Notes: generated by a model from the sequence alone, not told the origin. Shown: positions 8,317 to 17,969, numbered from the stretch's first letter. The stretch is DNA of 64,000 nucleotides from Leifsonia sp040686855 (GCF_040686855.1 NZ_JBFBOG010000002.1:868001-932000); one strand, 5' to 3'. Numbers and translations: made by a program.

Positions 8317-9456
8317 GTGCACCCCGGCACCGATAGTGGGAGGGTGAGGACTTTCGGGGTGGAGGAGGAGCTCCTCCTGGTCGATGCGCGCGGGGTGGCC
8401 TCTCCGGTGGCGCCGTTGCTGCTCGCCGAAGCCCCCGCCGTCATCGACGGGCCCTCGGTCAGCGCGGAGATCCAGCAGGAGATGATCGAGACGCAGACCC
8501 GTCCGCAGCTGCTCACGAGCGAGCTCCTGCTCGACATCGTCGCCGGCCGCGAGCTGGCCGACGGACTCGCGCAGCGCCACGGTGCGCGCGCGGTGGCCGT
8601 GGCGATGTCACCGATGCGCCTGCGTCCGCATGTCACCGAGGACCCCCGCTACGCGACCATGATCGAGCGTTACGGGCTGACCGCGCGGGGCACCCTGGTG
8701 TGCGGCTTCCACGTGCACGTGGGCATCGAGTCCCGCGAGGAGGGCGTCGCGGTGCTCGATCGCATCCGCACCTGGCTGCCCACCCTGCTCGCCCTCAGCG
8801 CCAACTCGCCGTTCTTCGGCGGCGCGGACACCGGCCACGCCAGCTACCGCTTCGTCGCCTGGCACCAGTGGCAGAGCGCCGGCCCGACCGACGTCTTCGG
8901 GTCCGTCGAGGCCTACGACCGGTTCGAGCGGTTCCTCGTCGACACCGGCGTCATCCTCGACACCGGAATGCTGTACCTGGACGCGCGGGTCTCCCGGAAG
9001 CACCCGACCGTCGAGGTGCGGGTCGCGGACGTCTGCCTGGACGCACGTGACGCGGCCGTGATCGCGGCCATCGTCCGCGCGCTGGTCGACACCGCCGTCG
9101 CCGAGTGGCGCGCGGGCATCCCGCCGGCCGCGGTTCCGTCGGCCGCCCTGCGGCTGGCCGAGTGGCAGGCGGCGCTCACGGGCGTGACCGGCTCGCTGCC
9201 GCATCCCGTGACCTGGCGGGAGGCATCGGCGGTGGATGCGGTGGACGCGCTCCTCGCCCACACCGCGGAGGCGCTGGACGCGAACGGCGACCTCGCTGTC
9301 GTCCGGCGCGGCGTTGCACGCATCCACGCGTCCGGCGGAGGGGCCGGCCGGCAGCGTGCCGCGTTCGCCCGCAGGGGCCGGATCAGGGACGTCGTCGAGC
9401 TCGCCGTCACCGCCACGCACGAGCAGGCGGAAGACGACGACCTGGACGTCGCGTGA
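8317..9456 (+). CDS. Carboxylate-amine ligase, YbdK / glutamate-cysteine ligase type 2 family
   Basis: 379 residues. The start of the catalytic domain, TFGVEEELLLVD, is the GCS2/YbdK signature, and SAEIQQEMIETQTRP, GFHVHVGIESREEG and HPTVEVRVADVC follow in family order. YbdK proteins ligate a carboxylate to an amine using ATP with weak gamma-glutamyl-cysteine ligase activity. In actinobacteria, which use mycothiol, the true substrate is unclear. GTG 8317 is preceded by AGGGAGAAGGG at ten bases; GTG 8344 would begin nine residues later and is possible. Confidence 0.88.
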   Translation: MHPGTDSGRVRTFGVEEELLLVDARGVASPVAPLLLAEAPAVIDGPSVSAEIQQEMIETQTRPQLLTSELLLDIVAGRELADGLAQRHGARAVAVAMSPMRLRPHVTEDPRYATMIERYGLTARGTLVCGFHVHVGIESREEGVAVLDRIRTWLPTLLALSANSPFFGGADTGHASYRFVAWHQWQSAGPTDVFGSVEAYDRFERFLVDTGVILDTGMLYLDARVSRKHPTVEVRVADVCLDARDAAVIAAIVRALVDTAVAEWRAGIPPAAVPSAALRLAEWQAALTGVTGSLPHPVTWREASAVDAVDALLAHTAEALDANGDLAVVRRGVARIHASGGGAGRQRAAFARRGRIRDVVELAVTATHEQAEDDDLDVA

Positions 9457-9517
9457 GGCGTGCAACAGCGCGTCGCGGTCCCTTCCGTGTGCGCGTGATC
9501 GCGCATATTCTGCGGTC

Positions 9518-9787
9518 ATGACGGAGAGGGACCTCGCCCACCAGCACGCCGTCTACACGTACGGCTCGCTGCCGCTCACCCTCATGTACAGCCCGACCGC
9601 GACCGCCGCATGGGAGGTCTACTACGGCGGCGAATACCTCGGCCTGATCGAGGAGCTGCACAGCACGGGTGAGCTCTGGCCGGGATTCGTTGCCCGGCTC
9701 CCCGGCGAGGAGGACGCCGGCGAGGGCATCCCGGCGCGGGACTGGCGCGTGGCCGTCGAGATCCTGGCCGGACGGGCCGGGCTCTGA
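9518..9787 (+). CDS. Small hypothetical protein
   Basis: 89 residues with no recognised family. The sequence is rich in Tyr, Trp and acidic residues (WEVYYGGEYLGLIEEL) and looks like a small soluble alpha+beta protein. ATG 9518 has TATTCT six bases upstream and no ribosome site, matching other apparently leaderless genes here. The true frame is favoured by GC-rich third positions throughout. Confidence 0.55.
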   Translation: MTERDLAHQHAVYTYGSLPLTLMYSPTATAAWEVYYGGEYLGLIEELHSTGELWPGFVARLPGEEDAGEGIPARDWRVAVEILAGRAGL

Positions 9788-9830
9788 GCGCTGTCAGCCA
9801 GCCGGCCGTGAAGTCGATGCCCCTCCCGGA

Positions 9831-10037
9831 TCAGAAGGCGAACTGCGACCATTCCTCCCGCGCGAGCGCCATGCGCTGGCCGCGCGAATCGACGATCCAC
9901 GAGTCGGGCGTGCACGCCACATAGGTGCACAGCACGGTCTCGCTCGTCCAGCCGTCCGCCGACCGGATCCAGCGGACGAGATGAACGTCCTGACCCGGTT
10001 TCGGAACGTTCCCGATCGGTGTGTCGAATGTGGTCAC
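9831..10037 (-). CDS. Small hypothetical protein
   Basis: 68 residues, no recognised family. It begins with GTG 10037 after a strong GGGGAGGGG ribosome site. The Trp-rich sequence (HLVRWIRSADGW, REEWSQF) suggests a small beta-rich domain. TAGGGT, a possible -10 box, lies on the same strand about 40 bases upstream of the start. It ends 43 bases from the stop of the convergent small gene. Confidence 0.55.
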   Translation of the reverse strand: MTTFDTPIGNVPKPGQDVHLVRWIRSADGWTSETVLCTYVACTPDSWIVDSRGQRMALAREEWSQFAF

Positions 10038-10115
10038 GCTGCACCCCTCCCCCTTGTGCGGCCTGTCTACGACAGACCCTAGCGGGGTACAGGACCGGGG
10101 GACAAGAGGTGCGGG

Positions 10116-10280
10116 TCAGTTGCCGCTGTCGTCCTCCAGCGGGTCGAACTCGTCGTGCGCCGGCTCGAAGACACCGTCGGCGTCGTACGGCCCCTCGTCC
10201 TCGGTGCCCTCCGCGATCGCGTCCACGTCGATCGGTTCGCCGGACGGCGTCTCCGGCCAGTTCTCCTTGGCGTCGGTCAT
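10116..10280 (-). CDS. Small acidic hypothetical protein
   Basis: 54 residues, strongly acidic (Asp and Glu make up about a third), with no Cys or membrane segment. ATG 10280 follows GGAAGGGGTG, a good ribosome site, which fixes the start. The upstream antiporter gene on the same strand ends 67 bases earlier, so read-through is possible. Its acidic, probably disordered nature gives no functional clue. Confidence 0.55.
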   Translation of the reverse strand: MTDAKENWPETPSGEPIDVDAIAEGTEDEGPYDADGVFEPAHDEFDPLEDDSGN

Positions 10281-10347
10281 GGTGCACACCCCTTCCTGGA
10301 TGCTCTGAGCGCGATGGTAGACGGGCATCGGGCGAAGCAGAAGGCCG

Positions 10348-11934
10348 TCATTCGCCGGGCTCGCGGCCGGTGAGCCGCACCTCCTCGACGTCGAGCCGTC
10401 GCTGCACGTCGCGCAGCACGATGTCGTCGATCTCACCCTCGTCACGGAGGCGGACGACCTCCTCGCGCTTGCAGTGCAGGAGGGCCAGGCGCAGGTCGGT
10501 GTCCTGACGGCTGCGCTCGATCGCCTCCTCGCCGTCGCGGGATTCGTCCTCGGCCTCCAGCAGCTCCAGGTGCTCCTCGAACTCGTTCTGGATGCGTTCC
10601 GCGATCTCCTGGTCGACGCCGAGCCGGCGGACCAGCTCCGGCAGCTCGTCGAGCGCCGCCCGGGTCGCGTTGGTCTCGGCGAGCCGCAGCTCGTGCCCGA
10701 CGGACTCGTCCTCGGGAAGCTGCGCCCAGCGGACGACCGCCGGGAGGACGAGGCCCTGCACGACCAGGGTCACGATGATGACTCCGGTGGTCACGAAGAC
10801 GATGAAGTCGCGGTGGGGGAACGGGGTGCCCGAGCCGATCGTCGCCGGCACCGCCAGTGCGGCGGCCAGGGAGACGGCACCCCGGAATCCGGAGAGCCCG
10901 CTGACGATGCGCCAGCGGTTGCTCAGCCGCCGCGCCCGCTGCTGGGGCCGCCGGTCGATCGCGCGGATCGTGTACGCGCTCGCGAACTGGAAGAGGATCC
11001 GCACCCCGACGATCACCACCGTGACCAAGACGATGGCGACCAGCCCGATGCCGAGGTCGCTCGTGGCGAGCTCCCCGACCGAGCGCGGGAGCTCGATCCC
11101 GACCAGGACGAACAGGCTCGCGTTGAGCAGGAAGGTCGAGAACGACCAGAACGCGTCGGACTGACGGCGTCCCTCTGCGACGCCGACGCGCGGTCCCGCC
11201 TGGCTGATGATGAGGCCGGCGACGACGACGGCGAGCACCCCGGAGGCATGCACGAGCTCGGCCAGCAGATAGGCGATGAACGGCGTGAGCAGCATCGCGA
11301 TGTTCTGGGTGATCGCGTCCTGGAGGCGGCGGCGCACCAGGATCGCGAGCCACGCCACCAACGCTCCGATGCCTGCCGCGGCCAGATAGGCGAACAGGAA
11401 CGTGACGGTGACCGCGCCGAAGCTGACGTCGGCGTCCCCGACCGTGAAGCCGACGGCGAGCGACCAGAGGACGAGGGCCGTCCCGTCGTTCACCAGGCTC
11501 TCCGCGCGCAGGATGGTGACGTTGCGCCGCGGAAGGGAGTGCGTGAACGAGGTCATAGCCGTGGCGTCGGTCGGGGCGACGGCGGCGCCCAGCACCCACG
11601 CCGGTCCCCAGCCCAGACCCATCGAGTGGGCGAGCACCGCGACCGCGCCCGCCGTTGCGACCACCAGCAGGGTGCTCATGAGCGCGATGCTGCGCAGGTT
11701 CGAACGGATCTCACGCAGCGAGGTGGTCAGGCTCTCCCAGTACAGGATCGCCGGAAGGAAGAGGAACAGCACGACCTCGGGGGCAAGCTCGATGTCGCGG
11801 AACAACGGCACGAGGCCGATCAGCACGCCGAAGGCGACCAGCAGCAGCGGCTGGGCGACACCGATGCGACGCGACAGCACCTTGCTCACGAGCGTGATCA
11901 CGCCGATGACGACGAGCAGTTCCAGTCCGAGCAC
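10348..11934 (-). CDS. CPA1-family Na+/H+ (monovalent cation/proton) antiporter
   Basis: 528 residues with about twelve membrane segments. The ion-binding region of CPA1 antiporters is visible as APTDATAM, and RAESLVNDGTALVLWSLA follows in the next helix. SGFRGAVSLAAALAVP is the second conserved helix. A hydrophilic C-terminal tail of about 130 residues (EEHLELLEAEDESRDGEE) follows the membrane part and may be regulatory. It exchanges Na+ or K+ for protons at the cytoplasmic membrane. GTG 11934 is chosen because GGAGGAGG precedes it; ATG 11955 would add seven residues that overlap this ribosome site. Confidence 0.9.
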   Translation of the reverse strand: MLGLELLVVIGVITLVSKVLSRRIGVAQPLLLVAFGVLIGLVPLFRDIELAPEVVLFLFLPAILYWESLTTSLREIRSNLRSIALMSTLLVVATAGAVAVLAHSMGLGWGPAWVLGAAVAPTDATAMTSFTHSLPRRNVTILRAESLVNDGTALVLWSLAVGFTVGDADVSFGAVTVTFLFAYLAAAGIGALVAWLAILVRRRLQDAITQNIAMLLTPFIAYLLAELVHASGVLAVVVAGLIISQAGPRVGVAEGRRQSDAFWSFSTFLLNASLFVLVGIELPRSVGELATSDLGIGLVAIVLVTVVIVGVRILFQFASAYTIRAIDRRPQQRARRLSNRWRIVSGLSGFRGAVSLAAALAVPATIGSGTPFPHRDFIVFVTTGVIIVTLVVQGLVLPAVVRWAQLPEDESVGHELRLAETNATRAALDELPELVRRLGVDQEIAERIQNEFEEHLELLEAEDESRDGEEAIERSRQDTDLRLALLHCKREEVVRLRDEGEIDDIVLRDVQRRLDVEEVRLTGREPGE

Positions 11935-12088
11935 GCAGCCTCCTCCGTCCCACATGTTCCCGCGAGTCGGGGTCGGGCGGAACCTGCGGCGGCCTGAGAG
12001 TGCGCCCATAGGGAGTCCGCAGAAGACGCATGAGCCGGTCATAGGGTCACGAAAGGTCACGGGAATGTAACGACGCGAGGGTGTCGGC

Positions 12089-13372
12089 ATGACGCTCGAA
12101 ACCTCCACCCACGCAACGCCCGTCCTGGCGCTCGATGTCGTCGTGCCCGTGTTCAACGAGCAGGCGACGCTCGAGTCCTCCATCCAGCGCCTCCACGACT
12201 ACCTGACCCGGTCGGTCGGGTGGAGCTGGCGCATCACCATCGCCGACAACGCCAGCACCGACGCGACGCCCGCCCTGGCCGATGCGCTCGCCGACGCGCT
12301 GCCCGGCGTCGTCGCCGTCCACTTCCCGCTCAAGGGGCGCGGACGCGCTCTCAAGCACGTCTGGCTCGCTTCACCGGCGCAGGTGCTCGTCTACCTGGAC
12401 GAGGACCTGTCCACCGACCTTGCCGCGCTGCCGCCCCTGGTGGCGCCGCTGCTCTCCGGCCACTCCGACCTCGCGATCGGCACCCGGCTGGGGAGGACCG
12501 CGCGCGTGACCCGGGGCGGCAAGCGCGAGTTCATCTCCCGCAGCTACAACCTGCTGCTGCGGCGAACGATGTCCGTCGGGTTCAGCGACGCGCAGTGCGG
12601 GTTCAAGGCCATCCGCCGGGACGTCGCCCAACGGCTCGTCCCGCTGGTCGAGGACGACGGTTGGTTCTTCGACACCGAACTGCTCATCCTCGCCGAGCGG
12701 GCCGGGTTGCGCATCCACGAGATCCCGGTGGACTGGGTGGACGACGCGGACAGTTCGGTCGACGTCGTGCGCACGGCCCGCGACGACCTCAAGGGGATGC
12801 TGCGCGTCGGCAGCAATCTCGCGCGCGGGCGCATCCCGCTCGAGGCCGTCTACGCCGAGCTCGGGAGGCGGCCGTTTGCACCGCCCTCTCCGCCGGGCTT
12901 CTTCGGGCAGGTGCTGCGCTTCGGGGTGGTCGGCGTGCTGTCGACCGCCGCCTACGCGGTGCTCTATCTGCTGCTGCAGTCGGTGCTCACCGCGCAGGCC
13001 GCCAACTTCGCGGCGCTGCTCCTCACCGCCATCGCGAACACCTGGGCGAACCGGCGCTTCACCTTCGGCGTCAACGGCCCCGGGATGGTCAAGCACCAGT
13101 TCCAGGGACTCATCGTGTTCGGGATCGCGTGGGGCCTCACCAGCGGATCGCTCGCGCTCCTCCACGCGGCGGCTCCGACCGCGTCCGCGCAGCTGCAGCT
13201 GGTCGTGCTGACGGTCGCGAACCTCGTCGCGACCCTCCTGCGCTTCGTGCTGCTGCGGCTCTGGGTGTTCCGGCCGGCGCGGACGAGACCGGCCGTGCAG
13301 CCCGCCCCGATACCCGCTGCCGTCCCCGCTCCTGTTTCCGCCTCCGTTCCCGTCTCTGCTGAAAGCGAGTGA
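12089..13372 (+). CDS. Family 2 glycosyltransferase fused to GtrA-like membrane domain
   Basis: 427 residues. An N-terminal GT2 domain (LDVVVPVFNEQATLESS, then YLDEDLSTD as the DXD-like metal site and QCGFKAIRRD) resembles dolichyl/polyprenyl-phosphate mannosyl- or glucosyltransferases. From about residue 270 a GtrA-like domain of four membrane helices follows (GQVLRFGVVGVLSTAAYAVL, ANTWANRRFTF). It would load a sugar onto a lipid carrier at the cytoplasmic face and help move it across. The next gene, four bases downstream, encodes a lipid-linked-sugar transferase, so both belong to one operon for modifying envelope glycans or proteins. Confidence 0.9.
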   Translation: MTLETSTHATPVLALDVVVPVFNEQATLESSIQRLHDYLTRSVGWSWRITIADNASTDATPALADALADALPGVVAVHFPLKGRGRALKHVWLASPAQVLVYLDEDLSTDLAALPPLVAPLLSGHSDLAIGTRLGRTARVTRGGKREFISRSYNLLLRRTMSVGFSDAQCGFKAIRRDVAQRLVPLVEDDGWFFDTELLILAERAGLRIHEIPVDWVDDADSSVDVVRTARDDLKGMLRVGSNLARGRIPLEAVYAELGRRPFAPPSPPGFFGQVLRFGVVGVLSTAAYAVLYLLLQSVLTAQAANFAALLLTAIANTWANRRFTFGVNGPGMVKHQFQGLIVFGIAWGLTSGSLALLHAAAPTASAQLQLVVLTVANLVATLLRFVLLRLWVFRPARTRPAVQPAPIPAAVPAPVSASVPVSAESE

Positions 13373-13376
13373 AGCC

Positions 13377-15452
13377 ATGACCACCACCACGAACCCCACG
13401 ACCGCCGCAGACCCGCACGCCGCCGCGCCTCCCGGACGGGTCGCGCGCGCCGCACGCCGGCTGATCCGCGGTCGTGCCGACGCGGCCGCCTGGGAACGCC
13501 CGGCGCTCCTCGGCCTGCTCGCCATCACCGCGCTCCTCTACCTCTGGGACCTCGCGGCCAGCGGCTGGGCCAACTCCTTCTATTCGGCCGCCGTGCAGGC
13601 GGGCAGCGTCAACTGGGAGGCGTTCTTCTACGGCTCCAGCGACGCCGCCAACTCGATCACCGTCGACAAGCCGCCCGCGAGCCTGTGGATCATGGCCCTC
13701 TCGGTCCGGCTGTTCGGTCTGAGCTCGTGGAGCATCCTCGTGCCGGAGGCGCTGATGGGTGTCGCCACCGTCGGGCTCGTGTACGCGATCGTCCGCCGCC
13801 GGTTCTCCGCGCAGACCACGCTTCTCGCAGGCGGTGTGCTCGCGATCACGCCGGTGGCCGCCCTGATGTTCCGGTTCAACAACCCGGACGCGCTGCTCGT
13901 GCTGCTGCTCGCCCTGTCGGCGTACCTCACGCTGCGCGGGATCGAGAGCGGACGGATCCGCTGGGTGGTCTGGGCCGGCGTCGCCGTCGGCTTCGGGTTC
14001 CTTACCAAGCAGCTGCAGGCGTTCCTCATCCTCCCGGTGCTCGCCGGGGTGTATCTGGCGGCGGCGCCGGTGTCGTGGCGGAAGCGGTTCGGGCACCTCT
14101 TCGCCGCGCTCGGCGCCGTCGTCGTCTCCGCCGGATGGTGGGTCGCGATCGTCGAGCTGGTTCCGGCCTCGTGGCGCCCGTACATCGGGGGATCGCAGAC
14201 GAACAGCTTCCTCGAGCTGACCTTCGGCTACAACGGGCTCGGCCGTCTGACGGGCGCCGAGACCGGGTCGGTCACCGGCGGCGGTGTCGGGAACACCGGC
14301 GGCGGGATGTGGGGCCAGACCGGCATCCTGCGCCTGTTCGAGAACGAGATCGGCGGTCAGATCGCGTGGCTGCTGCCCGCGGCGCTGGTCCTGTTCGTTC
14401 TCGCGCTGGTGCTCGGCCGGCGCATGGCGCGGACGGACGCGCGTCGGGCGACCCTGCTCGTGTTCGGCGGCTGGCTCGTCGTGACGGCTCTCGCATTCAG
14501 CTTCATGGCCGGGATCTTCCATGCCTACTACACGGTCGCGCTCGCCCCGGCGCTGGCCGGGACGGTGGCGATCGGCGCCTCCGCCGCCTGGCGGGCGCGC
14601 GAGCGGCTGTGGGTGCGCATCCTGTCGGCCGTCGTGGTGCTCGGCACAGGCGTCTGGGCCTGGGTGCTGCTCGACCGGGCGTCCGACTGGCTGCCCTGGC
14701 TGAAGGTGGTCGTGCTGATCGCGTCGATCGCGGCCGCCGTGCTGCTGCTCCTGCCGCCGCGGCGGGTGCTCGCCGCCGCGACGATCGCGGTCACCCTGGT
14801 CGCCGGGCTGCTCGCGCCGCTCGCGTACACGATCGAGACGGTCACGACGGCGCACACCGGGTCGATCGTCACCGCGGGTCCGGCAGTGGCCGGCGGGATG
14901 GGCGGGCCGGGCGGCGGACGCGCCTTCGGCGGAGCGCCGGGTGGCACCGGCGTCGGGCCGGCCGGCGGCGCGCCGGGCGGATTCGGCGGGACGCCTCCGG
15001 GCGGGACCGCGCCGGGCGGGACCGGGACGGCCGCCGGAGGGACGACGACCGGGGGCGCCGGTGCGGCGCCGGGAGGCGGAGGCGGCGGGATGGGCTCCCT
15101 CCTCGGCTCCGGCAGCGTCGGCTCGAAGCTCGCCGCGCTCCTGAAGGCGGATGCCTCGCAGTACACCTGGGTGGCCGCCGCGGTCGGCTCCAACTCCGCC
15201 GCCGGCTACCAGCTGGCGACGCAGCAGCCGGTGATGCCGATCGGCGGCTTCAACGGATCCGATCCGTCGCCCACCCTCGCGCAGTTCCAGGCGTACGTCG
15301 AGGCGGGACGCATCCACTACTTCATCGCGGGCGGTGTCGGCGGGCAGTCGAACGGCGGGAGCAGCGCCTCGAGCGAGATCGCGTCGTGGGTGTCCGAGAA
15401 CTTCACCGCGCAGACCGTGGACGGGGTGACCGTGTACGACCTGACGCAGTAG
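13377..15452 (+). CDS. ArnT/PMT-like membrane glycosyltransferase (GT39 type)
   Basis: 691 residues. The N-terminal half has about ten to twelve membrane helices, with SFYSAAVQAGS and SITVDKPPASLWI matching the acidic first-loop region of GT39/PMT-like enzymes. From about residue 500 to 575 there is a striking Gly/Pro/Thr/Ala linker (GGPGGGRAFGGAPGGTG and similar). A C-terminal globular domain ends at VDGVTVYDLTQ. Such proteins transfer a sugar from a polyprenyl-phosphate donor on the outer face. The gene directly upstream likely makes that donor. Acceptor and sugar are unknown. Confidence 0.88.
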   Translation: MTTTTNPTTAADPHAAAPPGRVARAARRLIRGRADAAAWERPALLGLLAITALLYLWDLAASGWANSFYSAAVQAGSVNWEAFFYGSSDAANSITVDKPPASLWIMALSVRLFGLSSWSILVPEALMGVATVGLVYAIVRRRFSAQTTLLAGGVLAITPVAALMFRFNNPDALLVLLLALSAYLTLRGIESGRIRWVVWAGVAVGFGFLTKQLQAFLILPVLAGVYLAAAPVSWRKRFGHLFAALGAVVVSAGWWVAIVELVPASWRPYIGGSQTNSFLELTFGYNGLGRLTGAETGSVTGGGVGNTGGGMWGQTGILRLFENEIGGQIAWLLPAALVLFVLALVLGRRMARTDARRATLLVFGGWLVVTALAFSFMAGIFHAYYTVALAPALAGTVAIGASAAWRARERLWVRILSAVVVLGTGVWAWVLLDRASDWLPWLKVVVLIASIAAAVLLLLPPRRVLAAATIAVTLVAGLLAPLAYTIETVTTAHTGSIVTAGPAVAGGMGGPGGGRAFGGAPGGTGVGPAGGAPGGFGGTPPGGTAPGGTGTAAGGTTTGGAGAAPGGGGGGMGSLLGSGSVGSKLAALLKADASQYTWVAAAVGSNSAAGYQLATQQPVMPIGGFNGSDPSPTLAQFQAYVEAGRIHYFIAGGVGGQSNGGSSASSEIASWVSENFTAQTVDGVTVYDLTQ

Positions 15453-15495
15453 CTCCGGTTCGCCCGGTGTCGGGGGTCCGCGCCATCATGGTCAC

Positions 15496-16875
15496 ATGAC
15501 GGAACGCGGGCCCTCGACCACGCGCGCCCACGGTCCGGAGCCTGAGCTGCCCGACCCGCGGGTGCCGGATGCGCCGCACGGCACGCTCGGCGTCGCGGGC
15601 GGTACGGCGCTCTACATCGCGGCGGTGCTGGGCACGGGCATCCTGGTGCTGCCGGCGCTCGCGGCTGCGGCCGCCGGGCCAGGTGCGATCCTCGCCGTCG
15701 GGGCGCTCGCGCTGATCTCCGTGCCGCTCGCGGCCACGTTCGCCGCCCTGGCGCGTCGCCACCCGGACGCCGGCGGCGTCGCCACGTTCGCGCGTCGCGC
15801 CTTCGGACCGGATGCCGCCCGGATCATCGGCTACTGGTTCTACTTCGGCACGCCGATCGGCGCCCCGATCGCCGCGCTGATGACCGCACGGTACGTGGTC
15901 GCGGTCATCGGCGGCGACGCGCTGGCGACGACCCTCATCGCGGTCGGCCTGATGGTGATCCCGGTCGCCGTCACGGCCTTCGGCGTGCGGTTCGCCGCCT
16001 CCGTGCAGCTGGTCCTCTCCGGCGCGCTGGTCGCCGTGCTCGTCTTCGTCCTCGCGGCCGCGGCGCCGCACGGGCAGGCCGCGCACCTGCAGCCTCTGCT
16101 GCCGCACGGCTGGGCGGGCGTCGGACTCGCCATGTCCCTCTACATCTGGGCGTTCGCCGGGTGGGAGGCCGTGGCGGGCATCGGCGGGGAGTTCCGGAAC
16201 CCGCGGCGCGACATCCCCCGGGCGACCGCCCTGGCGTTGATCATCGTGTCGGTCGCGTACCTGGCCATCCAGACCGTGACCGTCACGGTCCTGGGGTCGC
16301 AGGCCGCCACGAGCGCCGTGCCGCTTCTCGACCTGGTGCAGGTGTCGACGGGATCGGGAGGCGCCATCGTGGTGGCCGTCATCGCCGCGATCGTGGTCAC
16401 CGGCGTGTTCAACGCCTACCTCGCCGCGTTCAGCAAGCTCGGCGCGGCCATGGGCCGCGACGGCGACCTGCCGGCGTGGTTCGGCCGCGGTGCCGAGAAC
16501 GGCGCGGTCGCCCGCCGGGGGCTGCTGCTCTCGGCCGTCGTCATGGCGGTGTACTCCGTCGTCGTGCTGTCGAGCGGCGACCTGCAGCCGTTCATCCTCG
16601 TGCACACCAGCATCGCGGCGGCGGTCTACGGCCTGGGCGTCGCATCCGCGCTGCGGCTGCTGCCTGCGCGCTCGCTCGGCTGGTGGATGGCGCTGCTCTC
16701 GTGCGTGCTCGCCGCCGGCCTCCTCATCCTCGCGGGCTGGCACCTGGTGTTCCCGGCCGGCGTCGCCGTCGTGGCGCTCGTGGTCGGGCTCGTCGCGCGG
16801 CGGACGCGTCGGGGGCGATCGGCCTCGGGCGACGCGGGTGCGCCCGAACCGCTCCCGCGCGCCGATCGCGCATAA
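15496..16875 (+). CDS. APC-family amino acid permease
   Basis: 459 residues with about twelve membrane segments. GTALYIAAVLGTGILVLPAL near residue 35 contains the unwound-helix GTGI motif that binds the amino acid backbone, and AFAGWEAVAGIGGEFRNPRRD is the conserved sixth-helix region. It imports or exchanges amino acids or amines; the specificity cannot be read. CATCAT lies six bases before ATG 15496 and there is no ribosome site, so a leaderless start is possible. It is followed 44 bases later by a LacI-family gene. Confidence 0.9.
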   Translation: MTERGPSTTRAHGPEPELPDPRVPDAPHGTLGVAGGTALYIAAVLGTGILVLPALAAAAAGPGAILAVGALALISVPLAATFAALARRHPDAGGVATFARRAFGPDAARIIGYWFYFGTPIGAPIAALMTARYVVAVIGGDALATTLIAVGLMVIPVAVTAFGVRFAASVQLVLSGALVAVLVFVLAAAAPHGQAAHLQPLLPHGWAGVGLAMSLYIWAFAGWEAVAGIGGEFRNPRRDIPRATALALIIVSVAYLAIQTVTVTVLGSQAATSAVPLLDLVQVSTGSGGAIVVAVIAAIVVTGVFNAYLAAFSKLGAAMGRDGDLPAWFGRGAENGAVARRGLLLSAVVMAVYSVVVLSSGDLQPFILVHTSIAAAVYGLGVASALRLLPARSLGWWMALLSCVLAAGLLILAGWHLVFPAGVAVVALVVGLVARRTRRGRSASGDAGAPEPLPRADRA

Positions 16876-16919
16876 TAGGGGCACCGCGGACCCGACCCGC
16901 GGCAGGCGAGGGGGACCCG

Positions 16920-17930
16920 GTGACGGAGCACCAGCGCGCCGCGAGCATGCGCGACGTCGCCGCGCTCGCCGGGGTGTCGCACCAGACGGTGTCCCGCGTG
17001 ATCAACGGCCACCCCAGCATCCGCGAGTCCACCCGGCAGCGTGTGCAGGAGGCGATGCTCCAGCTGCACTACCGGCCCAACCGGGCGGCCCGCGCGCTCG
17101 TCACCGCCCGGTCCCGGACGATCGGCGTGCTGTCGACCACCGCCGCGGCCCTTTACGGTCCGGTGTCGAGCATCAACGCGATCCAGGACGCGGGCCGCGC
17201 CGCCGGATACTCGGTGGCCGTCGCGCAGCTCCCCGACCTGACCGGCGAATCCATCGAGGCGGCCCTCGACCATCTGCTCGCGCAGTCCGTCGAGGGGATC
17301 GTCGTCATCGCCCCGCAGGAGGTGGTGATCGAGCAGCTCCAGTCGGCCCGCCTCGGTGTGCCGTACGTCACGTTGCAGGGCGGTCCGTCGTCTCTGCAGC
17401 GCGAGCTCACCGTCGACCAGGTCGCCGGTGCGCGCGCCGCGACGCGGCACCTGGTGTCGCTCGGGCACCGGCGGATCGTGCACGTCTCCGGGCCGCTCGC
17501 GTGGTTCGAGGCGCAGGCGCGCGTCCACGGGTACCGCCAGGAGCTCGCCGACGCGGGTCTCGCACCGGAGCCGGTGCCCGAAGGGGACTGGACCGCCGAG
17601 TCGGGGTACCGGCTGGGGCTCGAGGTGCTGCGCGACCCGGGGGTGACCGCGGTGTTCGCATCCAACGACCAGATGGCACTCGGGATCTACCACGCGGCCT
17701 ACCAGCTCGGTCGACGCCTCCCGGAGGACCTGAGCGTGGTCGGTTTCGACGACATCCCGGAGGCCGCGCACTTCTGGCCACCGCTCACGACCGTCCTGCA
17801 GGACTTCACCGACCTCGGCCGCCGCAGCGTCGAGAGCCTGGTGGCCGAGATCGAGGGCGGCGAGGAGCTGACCGCTGTCAGTCTGCTGCCGGATCTGATC
17901 GTCCGGTCGTCCACCACGGAGCTCGCCTGA
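16920..17930 (+). CDS. LacI-family transcriptional regulator
   Basis: 336 residues. The HTH MRDVAALAGVSHQTVSRVIN starts at residue 10, followed by the hinge helix (NRAARALVTARS) and a periplasmic-binding-like ligand domain ending VVGFDDIPEAAHFWPPLTTV. It binds a sugar-like effector and represses carbohydrate genes. GTG 16920 has GCGAGGGGGA upstream. A CATAAT hexamer at 16871-16876 could be its -10 box. Neighbours are an amino acid permease and an MFS exporter, so the regulated genes are not obvious. Confidence 0.92.
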   Translation: MTEHQRAASMRDVAALAGVSHQTVSRVINGHPSIRESTRQRVQEAMLQLHYRPNRAARALVTARSRTIGVLSTTAAALYGPVSSINAIQDAGRAAGYSVAVAQLPDLTGESIEAALDHLLAQSVEGIVVIAPQEVVIEQLQSARLGVPYVTLQGGPSSLQRELTVDQVAGARAATRHLVSLGHRRIVHVSGPLAWFEAQARVHGYRQELADAGLAPEPVPEGDWTAESGYRLGLEVLRDPGVTAVFASNDQMALGIYHAAYQLGRRLPEDLSVVGFDDIPEAAHFWPPLTTVLQDFTDLGRRSVESLVAEIEGGEELTAVSLLPDLIVRSSTTELA

Positions 17931-17969
17931 CCCCTCGCGGCGTCGGTGGCCAGGCCTAGGCTGGAGCCC

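Noticed and set aside
8135..8347. Possible 70-residue plus-strand gene in the gap before the ligase gene
   Set aside because: No ribosome site, no family, an Arg-rich sequence and overlap with the ligase start. The 193-base gap instead looks like a divergent promoter region, but I could not settle on definite -35/-10 pairs.
10064..10074. Short palindrome TGTCTACGACA near the start of a small gene, considered as a LexA-type box
   Set aside because: It does not match the actinobacterial SOS box (TCGAAC-N4-GTTCGA) and is too short to stand alone.
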